Shown here one piece after another: positions 1 through 10,255 of a stretch of 64,000 nt of DNA (positions within the stretch are counted from its first letter, which is position 1; every line of letters starts with the position of its first letter). Where the stretch lies: contig CACHEF010000004.1 of the NCBI GenBank assembly GCA_902578775.1, positions 1-64,000 of the forward strand, read 5' to 3'. Under the pieces are notes generated by a model. The model did no database searches. It was not told the DNA's origin and saw nothing but the letters and a program-made list of their open reading frames with translations. A program made the translations under genes and the position numbers. The DNA is from an uncultured Pelagibacteraceae bacterium. GTDB lineage: Bacteria; Pseudomonadota; Alphaproteobacteria; Pelagibacterales; Pelagibacteraceae.

Positions 1-2507
1 CTGGTAACCAAAAAGAATTGGACAGAATTAGCAAAATTGTAAATGAAATAAACCATTTAGAAGAAAAAATTGTATTATTATCAAATGAAGATTTCCCAAA
101 GAAAACCCAAGAATTAAAAAATAGAATTAAAAATGGAGAGTCATTAAATAAAATTTTGCCAATTGCTTACGCTTTGGTAAGAGAAGCTTCTAAAAGATCT
201 AGGAATGAAAGACATTATGATGTTCAATTAATTGGCGGAATAGTTTTGCATGAAAATAAAATAGCAGAAATGAGAACCGGTGAGGGCAAAACTTTAACTA
301 TTGTATTATCAGCTTATTTAAATGCCCTTGAGGAGAAAGGTGTCCATGTTGTAACTGTTAATGATTATTTAGCAAAAAGAGACTCTCAAGAGATGGGTCA
401 AATTTACAATTTTTTAGGTTTAACATCTGGATTTATTAATAATGATCAAAACGATCTTGACAGAAAGAAAAATTATAATTGTGACATTACATATGCCACT
501 AATAGTGAATTGGGCTTTGATTATTTAAGAGATAACATGAAATATTCAAAAGATGAGAAAGTTCAAAGAGGTCATTACTATTCGATTGTAGATGAAATAG
601 ACTCTTGTTTAATTGATGAAGCAAGAACACCTTTGGTAATTTCAGGCGCTGCCGAAGATAAAACTAATCAATATTTAGTAATTGATCAATTGGTAAAAAA
701 ACTAAAAAAAGATGATTATGAAATTGATGAAAAAGATAAAAATATCTTACTAACAAACAACGGCATTAATAATGTTGAAAAAATATTTTCAAATGCTGGA
801 ATTTTAAAAAATAATAATTTTTATGACCCAGAAAATTTAGCTCTAGTTCACCATGTAAACCAAGGATTAAGAGCAAATCACTTATTTGAAAAAGGTAAAG
901 ATTATATTGTGCAAGACAAAAGTTTAAAAATTATTGATGAATTAACTGGTAGAATTCTTGAAGGAAGGAGATTTGGAGATGGTCTTCATCAAGCTTTAGA
1001 GGCTAAAGAAAAATTAGAAATCCAATCTGAAAATCAAACCCTAGCATCTATTACTTATCAAAATTATTTCAAACTTTATAAAAAAATATCAGGTTGTACA
1101 GGCACGGCAGCTACAGAGGCTGAAGAATTTTACGAAATTTATAATTTACCTGTAGTCGTAATTCCAACTAATAACCCGATGATAAGAAAAGATTATAATG
1201 ATCAAATTTTCAGAACAGAAGAAGAAAAAAATAAAGCAATTATAAAAAAGATAAAAGAATGTAACGAAACTGGCCAACCATTATTAGTTTTTACCTCAAG
1301 CATTAATAAATCTGAAATTTATTCAAAATTACTTTTTAAAGAAAATATTAAGCACGTTGTTCTTAATGCTAAAAATCATGAAAATGAGGCGGAAATCATA
1401 GCTAATGCAGGTAAAGAAAATTCAGTAATTATTACAACAAGTATTTCTGGTCGTGGAGTTGATATTCAACTAGGTGGAAAAAAAGGATCAATTCCGGAAG
1501 ATCAATTAAAGAAGGAGAAAGATAAAATTAAATCTTGCGGTGGTTTATTTGTAATTGGTACTGAAAGAATGGAGTCAAGAAGAGTTGATAATCAAGCTAG
1601 AGGAAGATCAGGACGACAGGGTGATGAAGGAAGTTCAATATTCTATGTTAGTCTAGAGGACGATTTAATGAGAATTTTTGGTTCAGAATCGATGAATAAT
1701 ATTCTTCAAAAACTTGGACTAAAAGACGGAGAAAGTATTGATCATCCATGGATTAATAAAGCTTTAGAGAGAGCACAACAAAAAGTAGAGGCTAGAAACT
1801 TTGATATTCGAAAAACATTAATTAAATTTGATAATGTTCTAAATGACCAAAGACATGTAATTTTCTCTCAAAGAAATGATGCGATGAATAGTGATCAAAT
1901 ATTTTCATATTCTGAGGAATTTTTAAAAGAAATAATTGACGATTTGTTAAAATTAAAAATACAAAAAATAGCAAACCCAAAAAGTAATGAATTTAATAAT
2001 AAATTAAAATTGCTAATGGGAAAGAGCTTAGAAGAAAAAGATTTCTCAAAACTTGTCACATTGAAAGATATTGAGTTAAAAGAAAAAATTTTTGACTATT
2101 TTAATAACAATAGAGTTGAAAGAACAAGGTTATTGGGTGAAAATCAGTCCAAAGAAATAGAAAAAAGAGTTTTATTACAATCGATTGATATAAATTGGAA
2201 GTCACATATACAATATTTAGAACAATTAAGACAAGTTGTTGGACTTAGATCCTATGGGCAAAGAGATCCTTTAGTCGAATATAAAAAAGAAGCATTCAAT
2301 TTATTTTCAGCGCTCTTGGAAAAATTAAAAATTGATTATGTAACAATTTTAATGAATTTAAAAGTTGTTGAGGCCCCAAGAGAAACTAAGCAAAATATTG
2401 AACCTTCAAAAATTGATCCAAAATATCTAGGAAAAAAAATGAGTAGAAATGAACCTTGTTTTTGTGGATCAGGAAAAAAATTTAAAAAATGTTGTGGGGC
2501 TCTATAA
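1..2507 (+). CDS. secA: Preprotein translocase subunit SecA, 5'-truncated by the window edge
   Basis: DEAD motor motifs (MRTGEGKTLT, GRGVDIQLGG, ARGRSGRQGD) and C-terminal SEC-C zinc motif (CFCGSGKKFKKCC). The frame is open upstream of the listed TTG (..GNQKELDRISKI), so the true start is outside the window. Confidence 0.97.
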   Translation, partial: GNQKELDRISKIVNEINHLEEKIVLLSNEDFPKKTQELKNRIKNGESLNKILPIAYALVREASKRSRNERHYDVQLIGGIVLHENKIAEMRTGEGKTLTIVLSAYLNALEEKGVHVVTVNDYLAKRDSQEMGQIYNFLGLTSGFINNDQNDLDRKKNYNCDITYATNSELGFDYLRDNMKYSKDEKVQRGHYYSIVDEIDSCLIDEARTPLVISGAAEDKTNQYLVIDQLVKKLKKDDYEIDEKDKNILLTNNGINNVEKIFSNAGILKNNNFYDPENLALVHHVNQGLRANHLFEKGKDYIVQDKSLKIIDELTGRILEGRRFGDGLHQALEAKEKLEIQSENQTLASITYQNYFKLYKKISGCTGTAATEAEEFYEIYNLPVVVIPTNNPMIRKDYNDQIFRTEEEKNKAIIKKIKECNETGQPLLVFTSSINKSEIYSKLLFKENIKHVVLNAKNHENEAEIIANAGKENSVIITTSISGRGVDIQLGGKKGSIPEDQLKKEKDKIKSCGGLFVIGTERMESRRVDNQARGRSGRQGDEGSSIFYVSLEDDLMRIFGSESMNNILQKLGLKDGESIDHPWINKALERAQQKVEARNFDIRKTLIKFDNVLNDQRHVIFSQRNDAMNSDQIFSYSEEFLKEIIDDLLKLKIQKIANPKSNEFNNKLKLLMGKSLEEKDFSKLVTLKDIELKEKIFDYFNNNRVERTRLLGENQSKEIEKRVLLQSIDINWKSHIQYLEQLRQVVGLRSYGQRDPLVEYKKEAFNLFSALLEKLKIDYVTILMNLKVVEAPRETKQNIEPSKIDPKYLGKKMSRNEPCFCGSGKKFKKCCGAL

Positions 2508-3599
2508 AAATATTACTAAAAAAGATAATAAAATTATAAATACTACAGCTAAAAATACATTTTTCTTATTTTTAATAAAAAATTGATCTAAACTGTTTTT
2601 TTTATTATCTAGAGAGCTTAAATTTTCCAGATTATTAATAAAACCTTTGCTTCTTCCAATTTTTAAAAATTTATTTTTTCTTTGTTCTAAAATCTCTTCA
2701 GCTTTCATTTCATTGAATGAGTTTAAATTTTTTGAAATTGACTCTCTAACATTGCTCAAGATCAAATTTCTATCTCGATGAGCACCACCAAGGGGTTCTG
2801 GGATTATCTCGTCGATAATCTTCAAATCATAAAGGTCTTTTGCAGATAACTTCATAGCCTTTGCTGCATCAAGCATCTTTTTTGGATCTCTCCATAAAAT
2901 TGTTGCACATCCTTCTGGAGATATAACTGAATAGATTGCATTTTCTAACATTATGACTTTACTCGATGAAGCAAGTGCTATCGCACCACCGGAACCACCC
3001 TCTCCAATTATGATTGCTAAAGTAGGAACTTTTAATTTCATACAACATTCTATTGATTTAGCAATTGCTTCTGCTTGACCTCTCTCTTCTGCTCCTACGC
3101 CAGGATATGCCCCAGGGGTATCAATGAAAGATATTATTGGAATATTAAATTTATCAGCTAGCTTCATGAGACGTATAGTTTTTCTATAACCCTCTGGTCT
3201 CATCATTCCAAAGTTTCTTTCAATTCTAGTATCTAAATTTTCACCTTTTTCTTGTCCTATAACTAAAACTGATTGACCATTATATTTTGCAAATCCAGTG
3301 ATTACTGATTTGTCCTCTCCATAATATCTGTCACCAGCAAAAGAAACAAAATCCTCAAATAAATTATCTATAAAAAATTTTGACTTAGGCCTATCTTCAT
3401 GTCTTGCAACCATTGTGGTTTGCCAAGGATCTAGAGATGAATAAACTTCTTTTAATTTTTTATCAAGCTCTTCTTGGGTTTTCGAAATTTTATCTGTGTC
3501 AACCTCAGTGAGACCGCCTTGATTATAAGGGTCCTTCAATTCATTGAGCTCATTCTCTAATTTTTTTATATCAGTTTCAAAATTTAGATAATTTTTCAT
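2502..3599 (-). CDS. accA: Acetyl-CoA carboxylase carboxyltransferase subunit alpha, with C-terminal hydrophobic extension
   Basis: AccA signatures (DTPGAYPGVGAEERGQAEAIA, GEGGSGGAIAL, SVISPEGCATILW). ATG at 3599 preferred over 3608. Confidence 0.95.
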   Translation of the reverse strand: MKNYLNFETDIKKLENELNELKDPYNQGGLTEVDTDKISKTQEELDKKLKEVYSSLDPWQTTMVARHEDRPKSKFFIDNLFEDFVSFAGDRYYGEDKSVITGFAKYNGQSVLVIGQEKGENLDTRIERNFGMMRPEGYRKTIRLMKLADKFNIPIISFIDTPGAYPGVGAEERGQAEAIAKSIECCMKLKVPTLAIIIGEGGSGGAIALASSSKVIMLENAIYSVISPEGCATILWRDPKKMLDAAKAMKLSAKDLYDLKIIDEIIPEPLGGAHRDRNLILSNVRESISKNLNSFNEMKAEEILEQRKNKFLKIGRSKGFINNLENLSSLDNKKNSLDQFFIKNKKNVFLAVVFIILLSFLVIFL

Positions 3600-3698
3600 A
3601 AGAAACAATTATGTCATAAAATCTAAAAGTGACAACAAAATGTCAATGCTTCTATTAATAGTTTGACTTAATTTTACTTGAGTTTTAAAAATTGTAAA

Positions 3699-5858
3699 AT
3701 GACTGTATTTTACAAAAAAGTACACAACTTAAAAGTTGCTGAAGATTTATTATCTTTTGTAAACAACGAACTATTTAAAGATACTGATATCTCGCCAGAA
3801 AAATTTTGGTTAGGTTTCGACAAAATAACCCACGAGCTATCTCCTAAAAACAAAAAATTAATACAAACAAGAGAAAATTTACAAAAAAAAATTGACTTGT
3901 GGCATATAAAAAATAAAGGCAAAAAAATTGAAATTGAAAAGTATAAAGAGTTTCTATTTAAAATTGGCTATCTAAAAAAAGAAGGCCCAGATTTTAATAT
4001 TGAAACAAAAAATATAGATGAGGAGATATCTAATATAGCGGGACCACAATTAGTAGTCCCAGTTATGAATGCTCGATATACTCTTAATGCTGCTAATGCA
4101 AGATGGGTAAGTTTATATGATAGTTTATATGGAACAAATATTATTGAGTCAGAGGAAGGCGGCAGTGAAAGATATGATCCTAGTAGGGGGCAACAGGTTA
4201 TAAAATATGTAAGAGAAATTTTTGATAAGTATGTGCCAATAGATGGCACAAGTTGGAAAAATATTGCCGGTTTAAAAGTAAAAGATAAAAATCTAATCAT
4301 TTTAAAAGATGATTATGAATACTTTTTAAAAAATAAAGATAAATTTGTAGGACATAGAGGTGACGCTAATAAACCTTCAACAATTATTATTAAAAATAAT
4401 AATCTCCATTTTGAAATAATAATAAATCCAAAAGCTTTTAGTGCCGCGCATGACATTGCTGGTATCAGTGATGTTATAGCTGAGTCTGCGATTTCAACAA
4501 TATGTGATAATGAGGATAGTGTTGCTGCTGTGGACTCAGAAGATAAGATAATTTGTTATAAAAATTGGCTAGGTTTAATGAAAGGAGATTTGAAAATTCA
4601 ATTTGAAAAAAATGGTAAGAACTTAGAAAGAAAACTTAATCCAGATAGAAGCTATATATCAAGGGACGGCAAAGGTTTAAAGCTTCATGGAAGAAGTTTG
4701 CTTTTGATAAGAAACGTAGGTCACCTTATGACTAATCCATCTATCATTCTTAAGGATGGAACTGAAATACCTGAGGGAATAATGGATGCATTTTTTACAA
4801 CAGCAGCTGCACTACATGATCTAAGAAAAAAAAGAAATTCCAGATCAGGATCAATTTATATAGTTAAACCCAAAATGCATGGCCCAGAAGAAACAGCTTT
4901 TACTGATTTAATTTTTTCCAAAGTAGAGGAGTTATTTGGACTTAAAAAATTTACATGTAAAATTGGAATAATGGATGAGGAAAGAAGAACTTCAACCAAC
5001 CTTAAGGAATGTATTAGAAATCTTAAAAACAGAGTTTTTTTTATAAATACCGGATTTTTAGATAGAACTGGAGATGAAATGCATACCTCTATGGAAGCTG
5101 GACCTATGATTAAAAAAGGAGAAATGAAATCATCAAAATGGATTATCGCATATGAAAATAACAATGTAGATATTGGTTTAAAATGTGGCTTTTCTGGTAA
5201 AGCTCAAATTGGAAAAGGTATGTGGGCAATGCCAGATAAAATGAAAGAAATGATGGTTGATAAAATAAATCATCTAAAATCTGGAGCAAATTGCGCTTGG
5301 GTGCCTTCACCAACAGCAGCATCATTACACGCATTGCATTATCATCAAATAAATATATTTGAAGAACAACAAAAAATTAAAAAACGTGATCAAGCAAAAT
5401 TAGATGATCTTTTACATATCCCGATTAAAGATAAACCAAATTGGTCTGAACAAGAAATAAAGACAGAAATATCAAACTCAGCTCAAACTTTATTGGGATA
5501 TGTAGTAAGATGGATAGATCAAGGAATAGGCTGTTCAAAAGTTCCCGATATAAATGATGTTGGCCTTATGGAAGATAGAGCGACTCTAAGAATTTCATCC
5601 CAACATATTGCTAATTGGATTCATCACGGAATAATTACGAAAAATAAAGTATTAGAGATCATGAAAGAAATGGCAAAAATTGTTGATAAGCAGAATAATA
5701 ATGACAAAAGATATATTAATATGAGCGATGATTATGAGAGATCACAGGCATTTAAGACTGCTTGTGATTTAATTTTTAAAGGTAAAGAACAGCCTTCTGG
5801 TTATACAGAACCACTTTTACATGAAAATAGATTAAAAAGAAAAATTAATCAGAATTAA
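3699..5858 (+). CDS. glcB: Malate synthase G
   Basis: Full-length MSG family sequence (MKGDLKIQFEKNGKNLERKLNPDR, GPEETAFTDLIFSKVEELFGL, RTSTNLKECI). ATG at 3699 preferred over the TTG at 3678. Confidence 0.95.
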   Translation: MTVFYKKVHNLKVAEDLLSFVNNELFKDTDISPEKFWLGFDKITHELSPKNKKLIQTRENLQKKIDLWHIKNKGKKIEIEKYKEFLFKIGYLKKEGPDFNIETKNIDEEISNIAGPQLVVPVMNARYTLNAANARWVSLYDSLYGTNIIESEEGGSERYDPSRGQQVIKYVREIFDKYVPIDGTSWKNIAGLKVKDKNLIILKDDYEYFLKNKDKFVGHRGDANKPSTIIIKNNNLHFEIIINPKAFSAAHDIAGISDVIAESAISTICDNEDSVAAVDSEDKIICYKNWLGLMKGDLKIQFEKNGKNLERKLNPDRSYISRDGKGLKLHGRSLLLIRNVGHLMTNPSIILKDGTEIPEGIMDAFFTTAAALHDLRKKRNSRSGSIYIVKPKMHGPEETAFTDLIFSKVEELFGLKKFTCKIGIMDEERRTSTNLKECIRNLKNRVFFINTGFLDRTGDEMHTSMEAGPMIKKGEMKSSKWIIAYENNNVDIGLKCGFSGKAQIGKGMWAMPDKMKEMMVDKINHLKSGANCAWVPSPTAASLHALHYHQINIFEEQQKIKKRDQAKLDDLLHIPIKDKPNWSEQEIKTEISNSAQTLLGYVVRWIDQGIGCSKVPDINDVGLMEDRATLRISSQHIANWIHHGIITKNKVLEIMKEMAKIVDKQNNNDKRYINMSDDYERSQAFKTACDLIFKGKEQPSGYTEPLLHENRLKRKINQN

Positions 5859-6456
5859 AATTTAAATTTAATCTATTTTTAAATGCAGAAAAAAGAGTTC
5901 CATCATCAAGACTCTCGATTTCACCTCCAACTGGTAAACCTTGTGCTAATTTTGTAATTTTCACTTTAGTTTTCTTTAAACTGTCTTGAATGAAGTAAGC
6001 TGTTGTTTGTCCCTCCACAGTAGCACTTGTTGCTAAAATAACTTCATCTATTTTATCTTTAAGCACTCTATGGACCAAAGAATCAATTAAAAGATCTTGT
6101 TTTCTATTAGCAACTGAAGCAATAGTCCCTCCAAGGATATGAAAATATCCTTTATAAATGTTAGAATTTTCTATAGACCATTGATCAGCTATATCTTCAA
6201 CAACACAAATTTTATTAAATTTTTCTTTAATATTTTCACAATTATTACAACCCTCAGTATTTGATTTTAGTGAACCACATGAGTTACATCGAGTCACATT
6301 TTTATAAACTTGGGCCAAAGTATTAGCCATAGGTTTTATAATTTCATCTCTGTTATTGATTAATTTCAAAACTATTCGTTTAGCAGATTTTGGTCCTAAA
6401 CCTGGTAATTTTGAAATTAATTTAATTAGATCATCAATTTCAGAAATATTTTGCAT
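5845..6456 (-). CDS. recR: Recombination mediator protein RecR
   Basis: LPGLGPKSAKRI HhH, Cys4 zinc finger (CNSCGSLKSNTEGCNNC), Toprim (CVVEDIADQWSIE), LAQGLPVGGEIE. Confidence 0.96.
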   Translation of the reverse strand: MQNISEIDDLIKLISKLPGLGPKSAKRIVLKLINNRDEIIKPMANTLAQVYKNVTRCNSCGSLKSNTEGCNNCENIKEKFNKICVVEDIADQWSIENSNIYKGYFHILGGTIASVANRKQDLLIDSLVHRVLKDKIDEVILATSATVEGQTTAYFIQDSLKKTKVKITKLAQGLPVGGEIESLDDGTLFSAFKNRLNLNFNSD

Positions 6457-6459
6457 TAA

Positions 6460-6777
6460 CTATAATGGCCATTTAAAACCAGGAATACCCAAGCCACCAG
6501 TTGCTTTAGAAATTTCTTCAGTTGTTTTAGATTTTAATTGAGCTTTAGCATTATTGTGAGCTGCAACAATCAAATCTTCCACAATAGATTTTTCTTCTTT
6601 TAAAATTTCATCTGAAATTTCAATTTTTTGCATTTCCCCCTCACCATCTAAAGTAACTTTTACAGAATTTGAGCCAGAAATACCATCAACCCTTATTTTT
6701 TTAATTTTTTCTTGGCTTTCCTTCATTTTTGCCTCAAGTTCTCTCGCTTTATCTAATATCTTTGTGAAATCTGTCAT
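6460..6777 (-). CDS. YbaB/EbfC family nucleoid-associated protein
   Basis: YbaB-family size and sequence (VKVTLDGEGEMQKIEISDEIL); recR-ybaB-dnaX synteny. Confidence 0.93.
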   Translation of the reverse strand: MTDFTKILDKARELEAKMKESQEKIKKIRVDGISGSNSVKVTLDGEGEMQKIEISDEILKEEKSIVEDLIVAAHNNAKAQLKSKTTEEISKATGGLGIPGFKWPL

Positions 6778-8438
6778 TACTCTTTATCCTTTCCAACCGG
6801 CTTAACATCAATTAACTCTGCATCTGAAAAATGATTTAAAACAGTCTTATACAAATCAGATTTTTTTGTATTTTCAATTAATTTTTTTTGTTTATTTTTT
6901 TTCTTTTCATTTATTGATAATTCACCTTCGTTTTTACTAAAACTTATAATCCATCTATGACTGGTCCATTCAAATAATTTTGAAGATAAATTTTTAACAA
7001 AGTCTTTATCTAAATTATCATTAAAAGAAATTTCAATTCTTCCATTTTCAAATTTTACTAAGTTCACGTTTTTTTCGAGTTCATATTTAAGACTCATCTC
7101 TTTTTTATAAGAACACAATTCTATTAATTCCTTAAATGAATTTATAATTTTTTCATTTGTAGCTTTTGTATGAATTTTAGGTTCAGATTTGATTTTTTTT
7201 TCTTGAGAAACATTTTTAATTTGATTTATGGTTTCTTTATTTAATATTTGAGATGATACATTGGCTTGATTATCATTTTTTTTATTACTTATTTTTTCAT
7301 TATCATTTTTTTCTTCATATTTGAGTTTAGAATCTTTGAGGTGAATTAATCTTAATAAAAGCATTTCAATTGATAAATGTTGATTTGAAACAATATCTAA
7401 TTCTCCTAAAGTTTTAATTGTAAATTGCCAAAATAAAATTAATACTTCATTATCAACATCACTTGATATTTTTTTAATCTTATCAAATTCTTCATCATTC
7501 AATGAAAAATTTGTACTTTCGGGAGTAAGAGAGCTAATATTTTTAAAATAATATAAAATTTCTAAAAAATCATTTATAAATATTTTAGGTTCAACGCCTT
7601 GGTCATAGATATTTCTATAACTTTCAATAACTTTGTTCTCATCACCTTTTAAAATCAAATGAAATATATCAATCAGTTGAGATTTATCAAAGTAACCAAA
7701 TATTTTTTGTGCAGTACCTAAATCCAATTCCTTATTATTTTCAAGACTTAGTAATGCCCTGTCAAGTAAGGATAGTGCATCTCTAACAGAACCTTCAGAA
7801 ATTTTTACAATAAGCTTTAGTGCTTCATCTGAAACTTTGCCATTTTCTTTATCTTTTATCTTTTTTATAAAGTCAAATAATTGAGTCGATTTTATCCTAG
7901 CAAGATCAAATCTTTGACATCTAGATACTACTGTTATTGGAATTTTTTTAATTTCGGTTGTAGCAAATATAAACTTCAAATATTCAGGTGGTTCCTCTAA
8001 TGTTTTTAATAAAGCATTAAAGGCTTGTTTACTTAACATATGAACTTCATCAATAATAAAGATCTTAAATTTTGTTGAAGTAGGTCCATATCTTGAGAAC
8101 TCAATTAAATCTCTAACATCATCTACTCCTGTTTTGCTAGCTGCATCCATCTCAAGAACATCTATGTGGCTTGAGTTTGCTATTGCTTCACAATTTTCGC
8201 ACATGCTTGTTTTACATAAATCTTCGACACCTTTTAAACAATTTAAAGACTTTGCAACTATCCTTGCTGTCGTGGTTTTTCCTATTCCTCTAATTCCTGT
8301 AAAAAGATAAGCATTTGGCACTTTATTTGCTTTAATAGAGTTTATGATAGTTTCGGAGACAACTTCTTGACCTATCAGATCATCAAATGTTTGAGGTCTG
8401 TATTTAAGTGCTAAAACCTTTGAATTTTTATTCATCAT
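6777..8438 (-). CDS. dnaX: DNA polymerase III subunit gamma/tau
   Basis: LALKYRPQTFDDLIGQ, Walker A GIRGIGKTTTAR, FIIDEVHMLSKQAFNALLKTLEEPP. Confidence 0.97.
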   Translation of the reverse strand: MMNKNSKVLALKYRPQTFDDLIGQEVVSETIINSIKANKVPNAYLFTGIRGIGKTTTARIVAKSLNCLKGVEDLCKTSMCENCEAIANSSHIDVLEMDAASKTGVDDVRDLIEFSRYGPTSTKFKIFIIDEVHMLSKQAFNALLKTLEEPPEYLKFIFATTEIKKIPITVVSRCQRFDLARIKSTQLFDFIKKIKDKENGKVSDEALKLIVKISEGSVRDALSLLDRALLSLENNKELDLGTAQKIFGYFDKSQLIDIFHLILKGDENKVIESYRNIYDQGVEPKIFINDFLEILYYFKNISSLTPESTNFSLNDEEFDKIKKISSDVDNEVLILFWQFTIKTLGELDIVSNQHLSIEMLLLRLIHLKDSKLKYEEKNDNEKISNKKNDNQANVSSQILNKETINQIKNVSQEKKIKSEPKIHTKATNEKIINSFKELIELCSYKKEMSLKYELEKNVNLVKFENGRIEISFNDNLDKDFVKNLSSKLFEWTSHRWIISFSKNEGELSINEKKKNKQKKLIENTKKSDLYKTVLNHFSDAELIDVKPVGKDKE

Positions 8439-8447
8439 ACCATTTTA

Positions 8448-8531
8448 GGAGACTAGAACCTGAATAACTGTCTTTACGACTGCTTCTGTTAAGATCTGGT
8501 CGGGTTCAAGCAGCATTCACCTCTAGCCTCC
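8448..8531 (-). ncRNA. ffs: Small bacterial SRP RNA (4.5S)
   Basis: Minus-strand RNA GGAGGCUAGA...UCUAGUCUCC pairs end to end. Apical SRP motif CAGAUCUUAACAGAAGCAG aligns to canonical CAGGUCCGGAAGGAAGCAG. Confidence 0.93.
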
Positions 8532-8537
8532 AAAACT

Positions 8538-8567
8538 ATTATAGCAGTATTGTTTTCTAATCTACAA
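8538..8567 (-). promoter_or_regulatory. Putative sigma70-type promoter of ffs
   Basis: Minus-strand TTGTAG, 18-nt spacer, TATAAT, then the first G of ffs about 7 nt downstream. Confidence 0.7.
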
Positions 8568-8574
8568 GAAAAGA

Positions 8575-9411
8575 TTATGATTTTTTTTCTCTAACGGGAT
8601 CAGCCTCAAAAACACCTAGAACATGAAAATCTTGACAATGAAGACCCAGCTCTTCTAATGATTTTTGAACTTTTTTATCTTCAATATGTCCATCAAGATC
8701 ACATAAAAAAAAGAATGAATCAAAAGAATTTTTTTCTGGATAACTTTGTAACTTAGTTAAATTTACTCCATTAATTGCGAAACCACCTAAAGATTGATAA
8801 AGAGCTGCAGGTTTACTTTTAAGTTTAAATAAAAAAGAAGTAATATATTTTTTTTTTTTATATTCTGGTTGTATCAAATCTTTTCCCATAACTAAAAATC
8901 TAGTTAAATTTCCAGGTTCATTTTCAATATTCTTTTCAAGAATTTCTAATCCATAGGTTTTAGCACTCAAAGTAGAGGCAATTGCTGCATCATATTTATT
9001 CTTGTTTCTTGAAATCATTTCTGCTGAACCAGCTGTGTCAGCCCTAACATGTTCTATAAGATTATTTTTTTTAATAAACATAGAGCATTGAGACAATGCT
9101 TGAGCATGAGAGAATACATTTTTTATATCTGTAATCTTAGCACCTGGTTGGCCTAATAAATTATGCTCAATTTTCTGAAAATATTCAGAATAAATATTCA
9201 AACGATATTTAAAAATTAGATACTCAATTCCAATATTTCCAGTAATTCTATTAGACTCAGGAATTACAATTTTTGAATTTTTATCATTTGAAGCCTTTAA
9301 AAAACATTCATCAAATGTTTTACATGGAATAATTTTTGCATTTGGGTAAATTGCGAGAGATGCTAAATGAGAATATGCTCCATAAATACCTTGAAAGTAA
9401 ATTTTATTCAT
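8575..9411 (-). CDS. pheA: Prephenate dehydratase
   Basis: Prephenate dehydratase domain with C-terminal ACT domain (TSFLFKLKSKPAALYQSLGGFAINGVNLTKLQSYP). Confidence 0.93.
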   Translation of the reverse strand: MNKIYFQGIYGAYSHLASLAIYPNAKIIPCKTFDECFLKASNDKNSKIVIPESNRITGNIGIEYLIFKYRLNIYSEYFQKIEHNLLGQPGAKITDIKNVFSHAQALSQCSMFIKKNNLIEHVRADTAGSAEMISRNKNKYDAAIASTLSAKTYGLEILEKNIENEPGNLTRFLVMGKDLIQPEYKKKKYITSFLFKLKSKPAALYQSLGGFAINGVNLTKLQSYPEKNSFDSFFFLCDLDGHIEDKKVQKSLEELGLHCQDFHVLGVFEADPVREKKS

Positions 9412-9413
9412 AA

Positions 9414-10148
9414 CTATATATATTTCATTATTTTTTTTATAGCTATATAATCCTCTTCAGTATCTACACCTATTGGAGATCGATTGGCGAGGGCTACATT
9501 AATATTTATATTGTTATCTAAAGCTCTCAATTGTTCTAATTTATTCTCTAACTCATTCTTAGATTGCTTTAATGAGACAAATTTTTTTAATGTAGCTATC
9601 TCAAAGCAATATATTCCTATATGATGACAAAAATCATCTTTATTTTGTCCTTTTAAATTTCTAACAAAACTTTGAGCTATAGGAAAAGAATTTTTATTAA
9701 ATGATTCTCCAATTTTTACTTTAACTATATTTTCATTATTATACATTTCTTCACTATGAATCTTTGCGGCTAAAGTGCCAATTTTTGATGTATTGATCCT
9801 CATCTTATTATGAAGGACTTTTATATCATCTAAGTCAATATCGGGCTCATCTCCTTGTATATTCATAACATAATGAATATCTTTTTTGTTTAATAAAGTA
9901 AGGGCTTCATAAATTCTATCAGTACCAGTTTTATGATTTTTAGAGGTTAAAATTACATTTCCCCCATTACTTTTAACATCGTCTACTATTTCTTGATCCT
10001 CAGTAGCCACTATAACTTCTCCTATCTCAGCACTTTCAGCCTTTTTAAATACATGTGAAATTATAGATCTACCGTTAATTTTAAGTAAAGGTTTACCTGG
10101 CAATCTCGTAGCTGACATTCTAGAAGGTATAATTATTAATGTTTTCAT
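9414..10148 (-). CDS. kdsB: 3-deoxy-manno-octulosonate cytidylyltransferase
   Basis: IIPSRMSATRLPGKPLLKINGRSII...GTDRI..NIQGDEPDI. Confidence 0.95.
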   Translation of the reverse strand: MKTLIIIPSRMSATRLPGKPLLKINGRSIISHVFKKAESAEIGEVIVATEDQEIVDDVKSNGGNVILTSKNHKTGTDRIYEALTLLNKKDIHYVMNIQGDEPDIDLDDIKVLHNKMRINTSKIGTLAAKIHSEEMYNNENIVKVKIGESFNKNSFPIAQSFVRNLKGQNKDDFCHHIGIYCFEIATLKKFVSLKQSKNELENKLEQLRALDNNININVALANRSPIGVDTEEDYIAIKKIMKYI

Positions 10149-10255
10149 AGGTTATTTATATTTATTTAGATTATAAATAGAGGCAAAATTGTACAGTAAA
10201 ATATAAGAATTTTTGAAATATTAATGTTATAGGTTCTTTAAATAAGTTATCAAAA

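Noticed and set aside
3710-5334. Antisense ORFs within glcB (3710-3922, 3968-4300, 4856-5164, 5143-5334, minus)
   Set aside because: Lie inside a clear malate synthase gene, low-complexity AT-driven translations, no recognisable domains.
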